Below are positions 13,816-24,948 of a stretch of 64,000 nt of DNA, in pieces. Positions within the stretch are counted from its first letter, which is position 1, and every line of letters begins with the position of its first letter. A program made the position numbers and the translations under genes. Under the pieces are notes generated by a model. The model had not been told where the DNA came from. It did no database searches and worked only from the letters and a program-made list of their open reading frames with translations. This stretch comes from Schistosoma mansoni (taxonomy: Eukaryota; Platyhelminthes; Trematoda; Strigeidida; Schistosomatidae): positions 124,001 through 188,000 of the forward strand of contig NW_017386068.1 in assembly GCF_000237925.1 (NCBI RefSeq). The letters run 5' to 3'.

Positions 13816-13972
13816 TGAGATCATGAACCGATTCGAATCCCGCTAGCGGGATCGTGGATGCTCACTCCTGAGGATTCCCAAAATAAGACTAAACGATTGT
13901 TCAATGCTTCCAGGTCTTCAACGGTAATCTAACATCAATCGGTTAATGATCTCGATCAAAATCCTAATAATC
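13816..13972 (+). repeat. family-2 hammerhead SINE fragment with terminal inverted repeats
   Basis: The element starts at a B box (GATTCGAATCCC) and runs through the hammerhead block to the family-2 3' end. Its two ends are imperfect inverted repeats of about 23 bases: TTGATTGAGATCATGAACC on the left matches GGTTAATGATCTCGATCAA on the right. The core CTGAGGA is kept, but CGAAA has become CTAAA, so it is probably inactive. The A-box half of the head is missing. Confidence 0.75.
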
Positions 13973-15479
13973 TCCACAACCACATACTGAAAATTTCATT
14001 TACAAAAAATATATGAATCAGGATTATATATACTCTGAGAAAGTTTCATACACTTTGTTCTAAACAGATTTATCATGATTTGATATTTAGAATCATTTAG
14101 CAGACAGAAAGATGTTCTTGTCTAATACTAGTACTAATTACCATCTTATGATCTTCTTGAATTAAGCAACAAAAACTTATTTTTGACGCCAAATGATGCT
14201 ATTTGTTTTTGTAAATAAATTCTCATGATATAACACTTCATGTCAATGAATAATTTCACAGGCTTTCGCTTGATGTATTAAAAAATAAAATGTGTTTTTT
14301 CGACTGAACCAAATAGAATCATAACAACATAACAGGAAACCTATAAATAATATATGTGTAAACGTTATATTCACTTGATGTAAACTACAGTTACTATTCA
14401 CACCTTCGCAGTTTAACTGAAAATACTTTCAGGCAATAATACGGAATATATATATGATACAAATATTGTTGGAGGCATAGATGAAAACATCAACTGTTTC
14501 ATTAGAAAAAGTTACATTATGATTGCATTTGAACTGATAGATATAAAATCCTGTGAAATAAATCTTTACGACTACATTTCGAGTATCAATTGAATTAACT
14601 ACACATAGATGGTTTCTTGAGGTAAGCTAACTAACTGGCAACCAGTGATACTTATGAATAATTAATTAAGATATTATTGTGAAATTTTCGAAAATTCCCT
14701 AACTACCCAGAATGATTTTCACGTGTGAGACTAACAGGAGAAAAAGTTTCAAATATTATATCCTACTAATATTTTCATCCATTGTATGGCATATAGAAAA
14801 ACCGATGTACAACTGTTTTAACTTGTTGGAATTAGAGACATCTGTCTAAAAAGTCCACAGAATTTAGTTAATTTATGCAAAGTCAATGAATGATAAAAAG
14901 ACTAAGATCATTAAAAATATGAAGTATACTATATGTACCATCTTCAAATAAATATAAGAAAATATTCCTCAACTTATAAACTGTAAAAATGATAAATGTT
15001 TTCCAATTCTTTCAGTAGACAGACATATGGGAATAGACATAATGTAATAATTTTCTAAATGAAAGTCAGTTTCAACATTGACTGAAAGCAAAATAGTAAC
15101 GTTTTGATTGAAATGAATACCGACACCACAATATTTAATGTTCTCGTTCCTTACTTACATTATACCTGAAACCATTATTTAACTGGTAAAGTGTAAACAA
15201 GTCACTTCAACAATATATATATTCAATACGGACACGACTTATTGCCTACCCAGTTATTTTGTCAGGACAAATAGCTTTTATATTAAGTACATAGCATTAC
15301 TATTATTATCAAAAACCAATAATTTTGTAAAAACTTCCCTACATTTCAAATATAGTTTCATGGTTTAGAATAAGTTGATTATACTGACTGAATGTATATT
15401 TAAATTCACTTGATATTGTTTGTTTGAATCTTCCTATTGATGTTTAGTACTGCAATTGTTCAGCCCCTTATTGGCATTT
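13973..15479. other. AT-rich intergenic DNA, nothing recognised
   Basis: No supported gene or repeat was found here. Confidence 0.35.
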
Positions 15480-15725
15480 TTGCATACTGTGAGTAGTGCC
15501 TCGATATAGCGTTATCTACTCAGCTACTGAGTCCTGATAGCTGAGTAGATAACACGATGGCGTTTGAGGCGAAAGGCACTGGATTCGAGTCCCAGAGTGA
15601 ACATCAACTGTGAGATGCAGGTATATCCAGCTGACGAGTCCCAAACAGAACTAAATGCGCGTTCCGGATTACACTGCTAGCCACTATCCATCTTTGCTGA
15701 TAATGCTTGTGAATGTATATTTATT
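15480..15725 (+). repeat. Sm-alpha-like SINE with decayed hammerhead
   Basis: The A-box region (TAGCTGAGTAG) and a B box (GATTCGAGTCC) are followed by a hammerhead block at 15617-15677. The core CTGACGAG is intact, but GAAA reads TAAA and the cleavage triplet reads GTT. A short inverted duplication of the head (ATCTACTCAGCTACTGAG against CTGAGTAGATAA) lies just upstream. Confidence 0.82.
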
Positions 15726-15944
15726 TTTAAAGTTTTAACTCGTGATCTATATTTGTATATTTTAACTTTCAAACCTGTAATCCATAACTAGAAATGCAAC
15801 AAATATTTAACTCATCATGCACGACTTTTCCAAATGAGGAAACAACAAAAGTTGTACTTGGAAAGATTTGCAAAACAGATCTTTTTCACGTATTAAAACA
15901 TAACAGTATACTGTTGTGGGGATTGTTGAGCTTAGATTGATATC

Positions 15945-16200
15945 ATGAATGGATCAATGTTAGACTACCACTGAAAACCTGGGAGCATTGGGCAGCCGTT
16001 TCGTCCTAGTATGAGACTCCTGAGCAGTACGCACCAACGACCCAGCACGTGGGACTCGAACCCAGAATCTTCAGCTTCGAGCGCGAACGCTTGATATCTA
16101 GACCACTGAGTTGGCCGGCATCCAACGGTGTCAATGTCTAACTTAAAACAATCCACGTCATCGAGCGGCTGTCCACTATTGTCATTAGTCATTAACTACG
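15945..16200 (-). repeat. family-2 hammerhead SINE, near full length
   Basis: On the minus strand the order is a 5' leader with the GTTAGACATTGACACCGTT block, a tRNA-like head with A box (TGGTCTAGAT) and B box (GGTTCGAGTCC), the hammerhead block, then the 3' end. The core reads CTCAGGA instead of CTGAGGA. Frames visible across it are fortuitous translations of the SINE. Confidence 0.85.
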
Positions 16201-17584
16201 TCACAAAAGACACGGCTGAACTCTACTGGTCACATACATTAAACTCAAAGTATGTTCTTATAAAAACTCGATATCAGGTAACTTGACAATAGTTTGTGTA
16301 GCTTAGTTGAATGTTAGCAATTACTACTTTTATGGAACCTCACTATAAATATTTGACAAAATACTGTAATAACTGAAACTTGTTTCATCTATATAGCATA
16401 CTATCATTCGTAAAGCTCCGTTCTATAATAACAATAAAAAATTACAGACAAACTCCTAAAACGATCCAACCCAGTACAGAGTTTTCACATTAACTTCGTT
16501 ATATGGTGCTATATTATTATTTTTCAGTTTTATGATTTAATTGTGAACCCACGATGTAGTTTCAAACAAAATTAACTTCATCTATTTCAGGTATAAGTAA
16601 GCTTTTTAGTTATTCTGCATTCACTAAACCATTCTCATTATGCTTTGTTTGTGACAATTTGTCTTCTCAGATATGTTGACTTCATTTGTCTTGCATTTCT
16701 GCTAATCATTTTGTTTCATTGACCTCTAATCACGTGAATGATTGCTTTTTTTGACACAGATTTATAAACTTGCTTTTTATTTCAGTAGGTCTTCTGGTCC
16801 CAGCTTGATCTAAAAGGTATAATTCGAGAAACTGTCTAAGATTTTTCAAAATTCACTAGTCAAAAACGTGGATCTATTTTTTCAGCTTCATAATGGACTG
16901 ATCTGAAGCTGAAATAGTTAACCTGTTTGATATTTTAAGAGTATTAATGTCTCTTATTTGTTGAACGGTATGTTTTACTCTACTTTTATAAGTAATCGTA
17001 ATGTGAATAATATTTCTGCTTCTATGATCCACTTTGATTAATATACTTTTTGTAATCCCTTTAGTAATTTTACAACTAAATGAAGCCATCAGAAAAATGA
17101 ACAGGCATTTCTTTCTGAAAACTTATGGTTTCTATATCAAAATATTAAGGAATGCAAATCTGAACCAGACACTATCATCTCTTGAAAATTCTTGCGATTA
17201 CAGATCAGATGATCTGAAATTTTTAAAATTTTTTTACAGATTAACCTCAGTCGACGCCCAGTTTAGTGGAAATTAAAAAAGGTCCATTAAATATAGTTCA
17301 CAGGTAGTTAAAGTGTAAAACAGAGGTGTGACTGCAGTAAGATAAATAATATACATAAAGCGAAAGAAATTTTAAAAAATCGAATAGCTTTTGGTAAATA
17401 TAGGTTTTTGTGATGATAATTAATTTAAATTCGTAGTCAATTAGGAGTTGAAATTTTAATAGAGAAGGAAAGTACCAGAGTAATAACTGTAACCTGAAAC
17501 TTTAGTTTTCCAAAGTCTTTACCCTTTCCTTACTCTTTTCTATTGAACTTTGACCCATAACTAAATTAATTTTGAGACATTAAA
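16201..17584. other. AT-rich intergenic DNA, nothing recognised
   Basis: No gene or recognised repeat was found. Short unspliced frames here have no recognisable domain. Confidence 0.35.
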
Positions 17585-18735
17585 TAGGAAAAATGTATTT
17601 GTAAAATCTAAGCAAATGAATATGAAGTAAATCCAACGTTCCACCCGGCAATCTGGTCCAAGCTTTTTCAAGGAAATATAATCAAACATCAAAATTATTG
17701 AATATAAATAGGTACATGGTTCTCCGGTTCACTGTATAATGAATAGATCATCCAACCAACGTTAAAGATGTTTAAAGAAGGTATTTGTATTAATGTGTAG
17801 GATAACTGTGGTGTGAAACGAAAAGTGGTAAGATAACATATAGTGTCTATACGTAAATGAGAAGACATTTCATTCACTATATACTGTCTCTGATCGGTTA
17901 GTTTTCAAGGAAACAATTAGGAATGAATTCAAAGAGGAAGAACGTATTTGTAAATGAATGCTTTTATCAGTTTTATTGTTCCAATTAATTGTTTAACGAA
18001 TTCCGATAAGACAACTAATTAGAACGACTGAATGTAATTGTTGTTACTCAAATAATACTAAATAGAAATAATAATAGTAATAATAATAATAATAATAAGT
18101 AAAACGGGAACTCCTTTTCCATTTTATCTATCTCGTATTATCTGAGANNNNNNNNNNNNNNNNNNNNNNNNNNNNNNNNNNNNNNNNNNNNNNNNNNNNN
18201 NNNNNNNNNNNNNNNNNNNNNNNNNNNNNNNNNNNNNNNNNNNNNNNNNNNNNNNNNNNNNNNNNNNNNNNNNNNNNNNNNNNNNNNNNNNNNNNNNNNN
18301 NNNNNNNNNNNNNNNNNNNNNNNNNNNNNNNNNNNNNNNNNNNNNNNTCGTTCTAATTAGTTGTCTTATCGGAATTCGTTAAACAATTAATTGGAACAAT
18401 AAAACTGATAAAAGCATTCATTTACAAATACGTTCTTCCTCTTTGAATTCATTGCTTTATCTTGCTTCTTTATCTTCATTTTATGCACGCTGTGACACTT
18501 TAATTCATATCATTTATAAAACTAATGTTGCCTTAGAAATTCACCGACCAGAGACAATATATAGTGAATGAAATTACTTCTCACTTACGTATAGACATAA
18601 TATGTTATTTTAACACTTTTCGTTTCACATCACAGGTTTGACTATATTTCCTTGAAAAAGCTTGGACCAGATTGTCAGGTGAAACGTTGGATTTACTTCA
18701 TATTCATTTGCTGAGAATTTACAAATACATTCTTT
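17585..18735. repeat. long inverted repeat (foldback or TIR element) with central gap
   Basis: The left arm at about 17585-18028 and the right arm at about 18348-18735 are reverse complements over several hundred bases with small indels. Examples are the CTTTGAATTCATT / GAATTCAAAG block, the long block ending at TTCTAATTAGTTGTC, and the GTCCAAGCTTTTTCAAGG block near both outer ends. The spacer holds an (AAT)n run (18068-18098) and 200 N. No transposase frame is visible. It could be a non-autonomous TIR transposon, a foldback element or a local inverted duplication. Confidence 0.75.
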
Positions 18736-19031
18736 CTATCTAATGTCTAATATCACCTTGGCGCCAAATACTGTGAAACTATGCAGTCTAATTTAGACGA
18801 AAGTTCTTATATAAATTAATTTTGATTCTAAATCCTTTCTTGATTCGTTTCACCCTAATTTCAACATTTCATCTCACCCTATCACACAACCCTGTTATTT
18901 TTTTACAGTGTTATATCCAGACACTCATAAACAAGTTTCCTATAAAAGAACCGAACCAGGTACTTGAGCGAGAAAATGAAGAGTGGGAAGGAAGATTTAT
19001 TAGTTAAAGCGAATCGAGAGATATCTGTACA

Positions 19032-19075
<44 letters not shown>

Positions 19076-20325
19076 GGAGATTTGAACCACGTGTCTAACC
19101 AACAGCTTGTGTCTTGTATTCTAGGAAATGATATAGAATCCGGGTGAATGGCATGAACTTTGGACGATGTATGATTTGCCCATTGTAAATCTTTTCTCAC
19201 TGCTCCAATTACCATACTATTTATTATTAATTGAGTTGTTGAACTTAAAACCGATTTATTTCCAATATTATTCCACAAAATCTGCACATTTTGTAGTGTT
19301 ATTGTTAGTTCACTGCAATGAACACGTTATTCAATTAAGCTATAAAGGTTTCAGGAATCCAAAGCATTTTTGTGTAATGACATAATTAACAACATCACAT
19401 CGACACCTATTCAATCAATATACGTCCAATTATAGATTTATAATTTTTTTTTCCATGCAACATATTTTCAACGTTCAGTTTTTTTGTTACGTGAATACTG
19501 ATTTCATGTATTGAAACAATCTAATTAAAATAAAAAATATAAGATTTGGTGAAATTTGGCTACAATTTCTATGTTTGTTTTTTTTCTTTATTCAAAAACA
19601 AAATCCTAGTAAGTGTAAAAAACGAAATGAGGTAAAGAAAAATAAGTCAAGTGGAAATAATTGTCAGTTATATAACAGACGTCTTTCTCATTCAATCTCT
19701 TTCTTAAAACTAAACGAAAGATTCCCTAAGATTTCTTTTACCAGTTTTTTCTTTTGAAATTTAATATCACGAGTAAAAAAATACAAAAATTAATAAACTC
19801 ATTTATCAATGACCTTTTTTTACTGATAAGGATAGTTAGACAATATGTACTGTTGAAAGATCATGAATTTTGCAAAGTGATAGAATTGGTCACATAGATT
19901 ATTTAGTTTCCAAACAGGATAAGTTTAAATTAAAATGTTAGAAGTTGGAGAATATTTTCGTTACTCATGAAATTTTAGACGACTACCTACCCATGTATTA
20001 TCAGTCAATATTGCATGACAATGAGTTAGACATTTAGTTTACTGAACATATTCTAAGTTGAAAGAAAGAATTTCACAAGCACCATCAACTAGATGATCAG
20101 TCACTTCCCAATGACCGATTACTGATAACATTTGCTAAGGACAAATGTTTACTAAGCACGTTCATTTTATACTTAGTACGTCGTAGTTGTTTAGTATTTT
20201 GATGAAATTTTCTCTGATTGAATAAAATCGTTCCGGCACACAAACAACCTATATAAATTTTTATTCGTGTCAAAAATTCACTTGGTAATGTTTGTTTGAA
20301 TTTTCCCACTGATGTTTAGGTCTGC
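18736..20325. other. AT-rich intergenic DNA with (AT)n microsatellite
   Basis: A perfect (AT)n run occupies about 19035-19071. The remainder has no recognised gene. A short minus-strand Sm-alpha 3' fragment begins at about 20390. Confidence 0.4.
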
Positions 20326-20389
20326 AAATGATCAGTCTCTTATTTGTATATGTGCATACTGAGCGTATTGCCTCTATGTAGCCTTAATT

Positions 20390-20445
20390 CACAAGCATTA
20401 TAAGCAAAGATGGATAGTGGCCACTAATGGAATCTAGGACGCGAA
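20390..20445 (-). repeat. short 3' fragment of an Sm-alpha-like SINE
   Basis: The stretch matches, in reverse, the family's 3' segment ending in CACTATCCATCTTTGCTTATAA. It lies about 100 bases upstream of a full plus-strand copy, giving another inverted pairing. Confidence 0.6.
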
Positions 20446-20539
20446 CAGTATGCACATAAGCCAATAGTAGACTGATCATTTGCAGTCCTAAACATCAATG
20501 GGAAGATTAGAACAAACAATACCATGTGAATTTAAACTT

Positions 20540-20750
20540 CATCCTATTGCACAAGCAAGTGGCTATCTGGACTCAGTAGTTAAGTGGATAGTGCAATGGC
20601 GTTTGAAGCGAACGGTACTGGGTTCGAGTCCCAGAGTGATCTTAAACTCCGAGATGCAGGTACATCCAGCTGACGAGTCCCAAACAGAACGAAACGCGAG
20701 TCCTGGATTCCACTGCTAGCCACTATCCATTTTGCTTATGATGCGTGTCA
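20540..20750 (+). repeat. Sm-alpha-like SINE, best-preserved copy
   Basis: This is the best copy of the family here. The tRNA-like head has A box TAGTTAAGTGG and B box GGGTTCGAGTCC, both at the spacing expected for an internal Pol III promoter. The hammerhead follows at 20656-20716, and then the 3' end CACTGCTAGCCACTATCC. The family was first described in Schistosoma mansoni and is known to encode self-cleaving RNA. Confidence 0.9.
20656..20716 (+). ncRNA. hammerhead ribozyme motif (type I, Sm-alpha)
   Basis: Core CTGACGA is at 20670-20676, GAAA at 20691-20694, and the cleavage triplet GTC at 20700-20702. Stem I pairs ATCCAG with CTGGAT, extended by GCAG with CTGC. Stem II (GTCC with GAAC) has one mismatch and stem III one mismatch relative to the family consensus, so activity may be reduced although every catalytic core base I can check is present. 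Confidence 0.8.
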
Positions 20751-22479
20751 AAAATGTTTAATCGTAGTATTCAAAATAATCATAATTAAAAGAGAATGTA
20801 AGTGAGGAATGAAACGCTGTCAAAATGTAGTGTTCTCTAAGATTTTGTTGGTCCTTCTACATGACCACTACGGACATAATCTCTATGCGATGTACTGTTA
20901 AACATTACAAAACTCCAAACAAGATTCCAAGAAAAAATGGAATTAATTTCCCGGTTTTCCATTGGCTCAATGTTGTTCAAATTACCGCCTGAAATGAAAC
21001 ATTATGAGCATAGAAGATGAAACGATGACTCAAAAGTAATAGCCATTTACAAAATATTTTTATAAATAATAAATTAAAGACAACCGAAAACAATAGTAAA
21101 TATATTTTTATTATATCCCAATGAGTGGAAAATTGTATTTCTGGTATTTCCTGACTTAATGTAAGCCACTTCGTCAGAGTAAACAAATAACTATCAAGTC
21201 CAACCTTAGCATCGATACCTACAAAGTCAACCAAAAATCATCTCTACAAAATTTGTGCAGTATTAGAAAGTTTCAGTTCCAAATGAAACTCTCAACAATA
21301 ACACAAATCTACCTTACTTAGAATTACATTTTCAACAATGATCAAGATTGTGATATAACTCATTCGAAAGTTTAACACAAGATTATTTTTGCTAGGCCAT
21401 AAGTTTAATAAAGTATTTCAATTATAAATAAAAGAAATTGCCGTCTATGTATTTATGATATCAATGACCCCCCTTCAAGTGAATATGTGAAGCATGTAAC
21501 ATCTAATTAAAAATTCCAAAACTCTTAATTTCAAGAATTTATTCAGTTATACGATATACCTATTTCTTAATGAATGAATGAACATAAACTGTCAATAAGT
21601 CATTATTCATTTCATTCAACATTGTTAAATATGGTCACAAATTTGACTGAAAAATCATTAGAATTATTTTTTAGATTTATTACTTTAAGGAGAAAAAGAA
21701 AATACCTAAGAAAACGCTCCTCAAATCAATAACTGGTCTCAAGATATATTAAACTAGATAAAATTTATTTACTAGGAAACAAATAGCATTCCAAAAATCA
21801 AAGCATCAATGATAGACTCAACAATAGAGCTTCTACTGTTTCATAAATATTTGATCTGGATCAATGAATTATTAGTTTATTAAATAGATTTAGGAATATG
21901 AAGCAAGTTTATCTAAATCTAGACTTTAAAAACTAGTTCCTCACACAAAAAGTTATTGAGAATTTGATTTAGTTAAATGTCTCAAATCAAATTCATAGAT
22001 ATAGTAATCCTAAGGAAAAAATACTTAATCAGATTTACATTCAACTAACAAAGGTGATTACAATATCATTTCACAGCTCGCCAGTCAGGAAAATAAGATA
22101 AGACTTAAACGTGATGAATGAAGGTTGATTTATTATAGAATACTGTTCATTTGATAAGAAAACACTGGAATCGACATTAAATCAGTTACAGAATGAACTT
22201 GACCATTACTGAACACCGTGTGCAAGTGAAATTACACTGTTCTTCCTTAACTCAAATATCCTGTTTTTAAACTTTATTTTCGTTTTTAATAATACCATCA
22301 CCGATAACTTTTGATAGGAATTAACTGATGCTATTCCTTTACACTTTCAGTGAGCTTAAAAATGCGTTGATGGACTTTACTTAAGTACTAAAATCTATCT
22401 AACCTACTTCACACATGAAATTCATTTAATATAATTGATTAATATCAGAAGGGGTTTTGTTGATATTATAGTAACTTTT
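20751..22479. other. AT-rich intergenic DNA, nothing recognised
   Basis: No supported gene or repeat was found on either strand. Confidence 0.35.
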
Positions 22480-22925
22480 AATAGTTGAGATCATGAGTCA
22501 ATCGAAGCTAGATCATCAAAAAAAACTTGGAAGGCCGTTTCGTCCTACTGTGGGGCCCCTCGTCAGTGCATATCAACGATCTCGTCCCGTGAGATTTGGA
22601 CCCAGGATCTATCGGTTTCGCGCGCGAGCGCTGAACCTCTAGACCACTGAGTTGGCCGACATCTAACGGTGTTAATGTCTAACTTCAATTAGTCCACGAA
22701 ATTAAGCGACACATTCACCGTTGTCTTCAGTGAGTTACTATCTCACAATAGACCTGGTTAAGCGTTCGCACATGTGACCGGTAGGTCCTGGGTTCGAATC
22801 TCACGAGGCGGGATCGTAGACGTGCTTTGACGAGGAATCTCACAACAGGGCGAAACGACCTTCCAGTGCTTCCAGGTCTTCCATAGCGGTCTAGCTTCAA
22901 TTGACTCATGATCTCAGCTATTTAA
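22480..22925. repeat. inverted pair of family-2 hammerhead SINEs
   Basis: A near full-length minus-strand copy (22480 to about 22740) contains the 3' end, the hammerhead remnant, the B box (as GATTTGGACC), an A box (TGGTCTAGAGG on the minus strand) and the GTTAGACATTAACACCGTT leader. It is followed directly by a plus-strand copy without its 5' leader (about 22775-22925). Both 3' ends point outward. The left copy has lost one side of stem I and the right core reads TTGACGA, so neither ribozyme looks active. Confidence 0.85.
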
Positions 22926-23744
22926 AATTTGTGTAATTGAATAAGCTAGTTCACTTATTAATGTATATGCAAAATATCTTAAGCGAGTATAATTCGTTGA
23001 ATAGTTAATTAATTTTCTTTAACTATTATTGCAAAGTAAACATCATCTAATAAATCAAAACTTTTGACTAACCTGTTTTATTTACCTGCATTGTTCAGAC
23101 ATCCATAAATTACAAATCGTTTATGAACATCATATGATATTATTTCCGATCATATCTCACTTTCATACTTCAATAATATTCCAATGATGTAAATAGCTAA
23201 AAACTGTTATAAACACTGAATTACATAATATTATGATAATAATATAGGTGTAAAGCTGGATCTGTAAATAGTTTCCGAATTCACTGTTCATTATTAAATT
23301 TTTGGTTAGTAAATTTCTATTCATTACAATCTCTTTATTTTCTCTATAGTAGACAACTTTTATTCAAAATACAAAAAAAAACTGTGAATGCTTCTCTGCA
23401 TTTTTTTTCTCACAGAATAGTAAATACGGATAATAAAATTAGCCTAAACTAAACTTGAAATACTATCAGAAACAATAACGTAGAAGTAAATTAACCCTTT
23501 TCTTATTAGGGAAGATAATTAAACTAGCTGGAAACTTTCTTTTCTTTTTTCTTTTTTTTCTTGTTAAAATGTGTGTGAATATTTTAAATATTTCACCATA
23601 AATTATTTTATAAAAATAAAATTCAAGTTTCCCTGAAAAATATTTTTAATATATAAATTTAAGAACTAAAATAGATTAACAAAATTTTTAATCATTTATG
23701 AATAACTTAGATAAAACTGTTGATGTAAAGTAGATTTCTTATTT
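22926..23744. other. AT-rich intergenic DNA, nothing recognised
   Basis: No gene, RNA gene or recognised repeat was found. Confidence 0.35.
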
Positions 23745-23970
23745 AATTTAACTTCGTGGATCAGTTGAAGTTAGACATTAACACCGTTGGATGCCAGCTC
23801 AGTGGTCTATCGGTTAAGGGCTTCGGCTCGAGACTGGTAGGTCCTGGGTTCGAATCTCGCGAGAGTGGTTTCGTGGATGCGCACTGCTGAGGAGTCCCAT
23901 AATAGGACGAAACGGCCGTCTAGTGTTTCCAGATTTTCGATGGTGGTCTAGCTTCAATTGACTCACGTTT
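23745..23970 (+). repeat. family-2 hammerhead SINE, full unit
   Basis: The order is a leader with GTTAGACATTAACACCGTTG, a tRNA-like head with A box TGGTCTATCGG and B box GGTTCGAATCTC, the hammerhead at 23881-23926, and the 3' end TTGACTCACGTTTTCAACTA. The two ends are imperfect inverted repeats (TCAGTTGAAGTTAGAC against GTCTAGCTTCAATTGA), so the transcript could fold end to end. This copy has an intact ribozyme core. Confidence 0.88.
23881..23926 (+). ncRNA. hammerhead ribozyme motif (family 2), core intact
   Basis: Stem I pairs GCACTG (23881-23886) with TAGTGT (23921-23926) using two G-U pairs. Core CTGAGGA is at 23887-23893. Stem II is GTCC (23894-23897) with GGAC (23905-23908). GAAA lies at 23909-23912, then a very short stem III within ACGGCCGT, and the cleavage triplet GTC at 23918-23920. 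All core positions fit the hammerhead consensus. The tiny stem III suggests slow or dimer-assisted cleavage, as known for schistosome hammerheads. Confidence 0.78.
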
Positions 23971-23999
23971 TCAACTATAATTGTGAAAAGTTTATTGTT

Positions 24000-24325
24000 C
24001 CTTTTGTGGCGTGGTATACTTATAGCACATAAGTAGTATATGGTGATGGTCAGACATAGAATGTATTTTGGCAGAAGATCGATAAAGAAAGAACAGGAAT
24101 GAAGCGCAATCGGTACGAAAATGCATGAACAATGAAATCAGAGAAGATGGACTGATATTTGCAGAAGAAACAGTTAAGATTGAGTCGATTGGTTGTTATT
24201 TTGCAAATGAACTATTTACTGTATGGTTATCAGAATTTAGTGAGATAGTCTGTAATTTGTGCTTGAAGACATTCGATTGTCCCCACCCGTGTTCTTGTTC
24301 ACTATACTATGTTTGAATCTTTGAA
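24000..24325 (+). repeat. unnamed dispersed repeat (partner of 9.95-10.26 kb)
   Basis: This is the reverse-complement relative of 9950-10260 described there. A 63-codon open frame crosses it, but the matching stretch at 10 kb is not open in the same way, so I do not regard it as a gene. Confidence 0.55.
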
Positions 24326-24429
24326 TTTTACAGGATTTTGTTGTATTTTATTTTCTTATTATTAATAAGAAATGTATTAAATTGTAATTAGAATAGTTTC
24401 AGTTCTTTTATCATTTACTTTGATATTTT

Positions 24430-24948
24430 AACTTGCCCCTAAATGCCCTGGTACGGCCGAGAGTTGGGGGAGTCCGCTCTCCCTCTCGAAATGCTCTCAC
24501 ATAGGCAGGCGTATATAGCCTCTGCCAATGAAGTCCTACTCTCGTGGCATGACTGTTGTTTACGAAATTGAGAGGACGAAACGCGAATGTCCTGTGCTTT
24601 GACCGGGTTGGTGGACACGGAAAGTCCACCTAGGGGAGTTGGAAAACGCTGATTTCAAGCCAATGGTGCACATCGGCTCCAGTATCCTGGAGGAACAAAC
24701 GGCGTATGAACCTATTGCTGGTCACCGGCTACCATGGGACTGCATCTCCTCACGATGCTCCACTGCTTTGTGGATCAGACCTTTAGGTCAAAGGCTCTGG
24801 GTGTGGCCCCCTAAGAAAACCACCTGCTTCAGTTTGGGCACCCGGGCAGTATCACAGTTCTCACACAAATCGAACGAGATTTGTGTGGCGCATATATATC
24901 TGGTGCTCCTTTGTACCAATATTTATGTGTTTAAATAAATAAATAAAA
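24430..24948 (+). mobile_element. non-LTR retrotransposon 3' end (RTE/SR2-SR3-like), 5' truncated
   Basis: This roughly 520-bp GC-richer block ends in a short A-rich repeat tail (TTTAAATAAATAAATAAAAT), as expected for RTE-clade LINEs. The same terminal sequence (CACCTGCTTCAGTTTGGGCA through CCAATATTTATGT) recurs at 42163-42378 in reverse, at 56300-56431, and partly at 49265-49330. Truncation at the 5' end and a shared 3' end are the usual LINE signature. Assignment to the schistosome SR2/SR3/Perere-3 group is from memory and needs a library search. Frames across it are not host genes. Confidence 0.75.

Noticed and set aside
15965-16192. A 75-codon minus-strand frame.
   Set aside because: It is the translation of a family-2 SINE, including its tRNA-like head and ribozyme block, not a gene.
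19035-19071. The long (AT)n run as a possible origin or regulatory element.
   Set aside because: Simple AT repeats are common in this base composition and nothing else supports a function.
24125-24316. A 63-codon frame with several Cys residues.
   Set aside because: It lies in a dispersed repeat whose second copy (9950-10260) does not keep the frame.
24540-24620. A hammerhead-like GGACGAAACGCG ... GTCC string in the LINE 3' end.
   Set aside because: The CTGANGA half of the core is absent on either side, so this is a chance resemblance.
24639-24938. A 99-codon plus-strand frame.
   Set aside because: It lies in the 3' end of an RTE-like LINE that recurs three more times in the window; the frame is not kept in the other copies.
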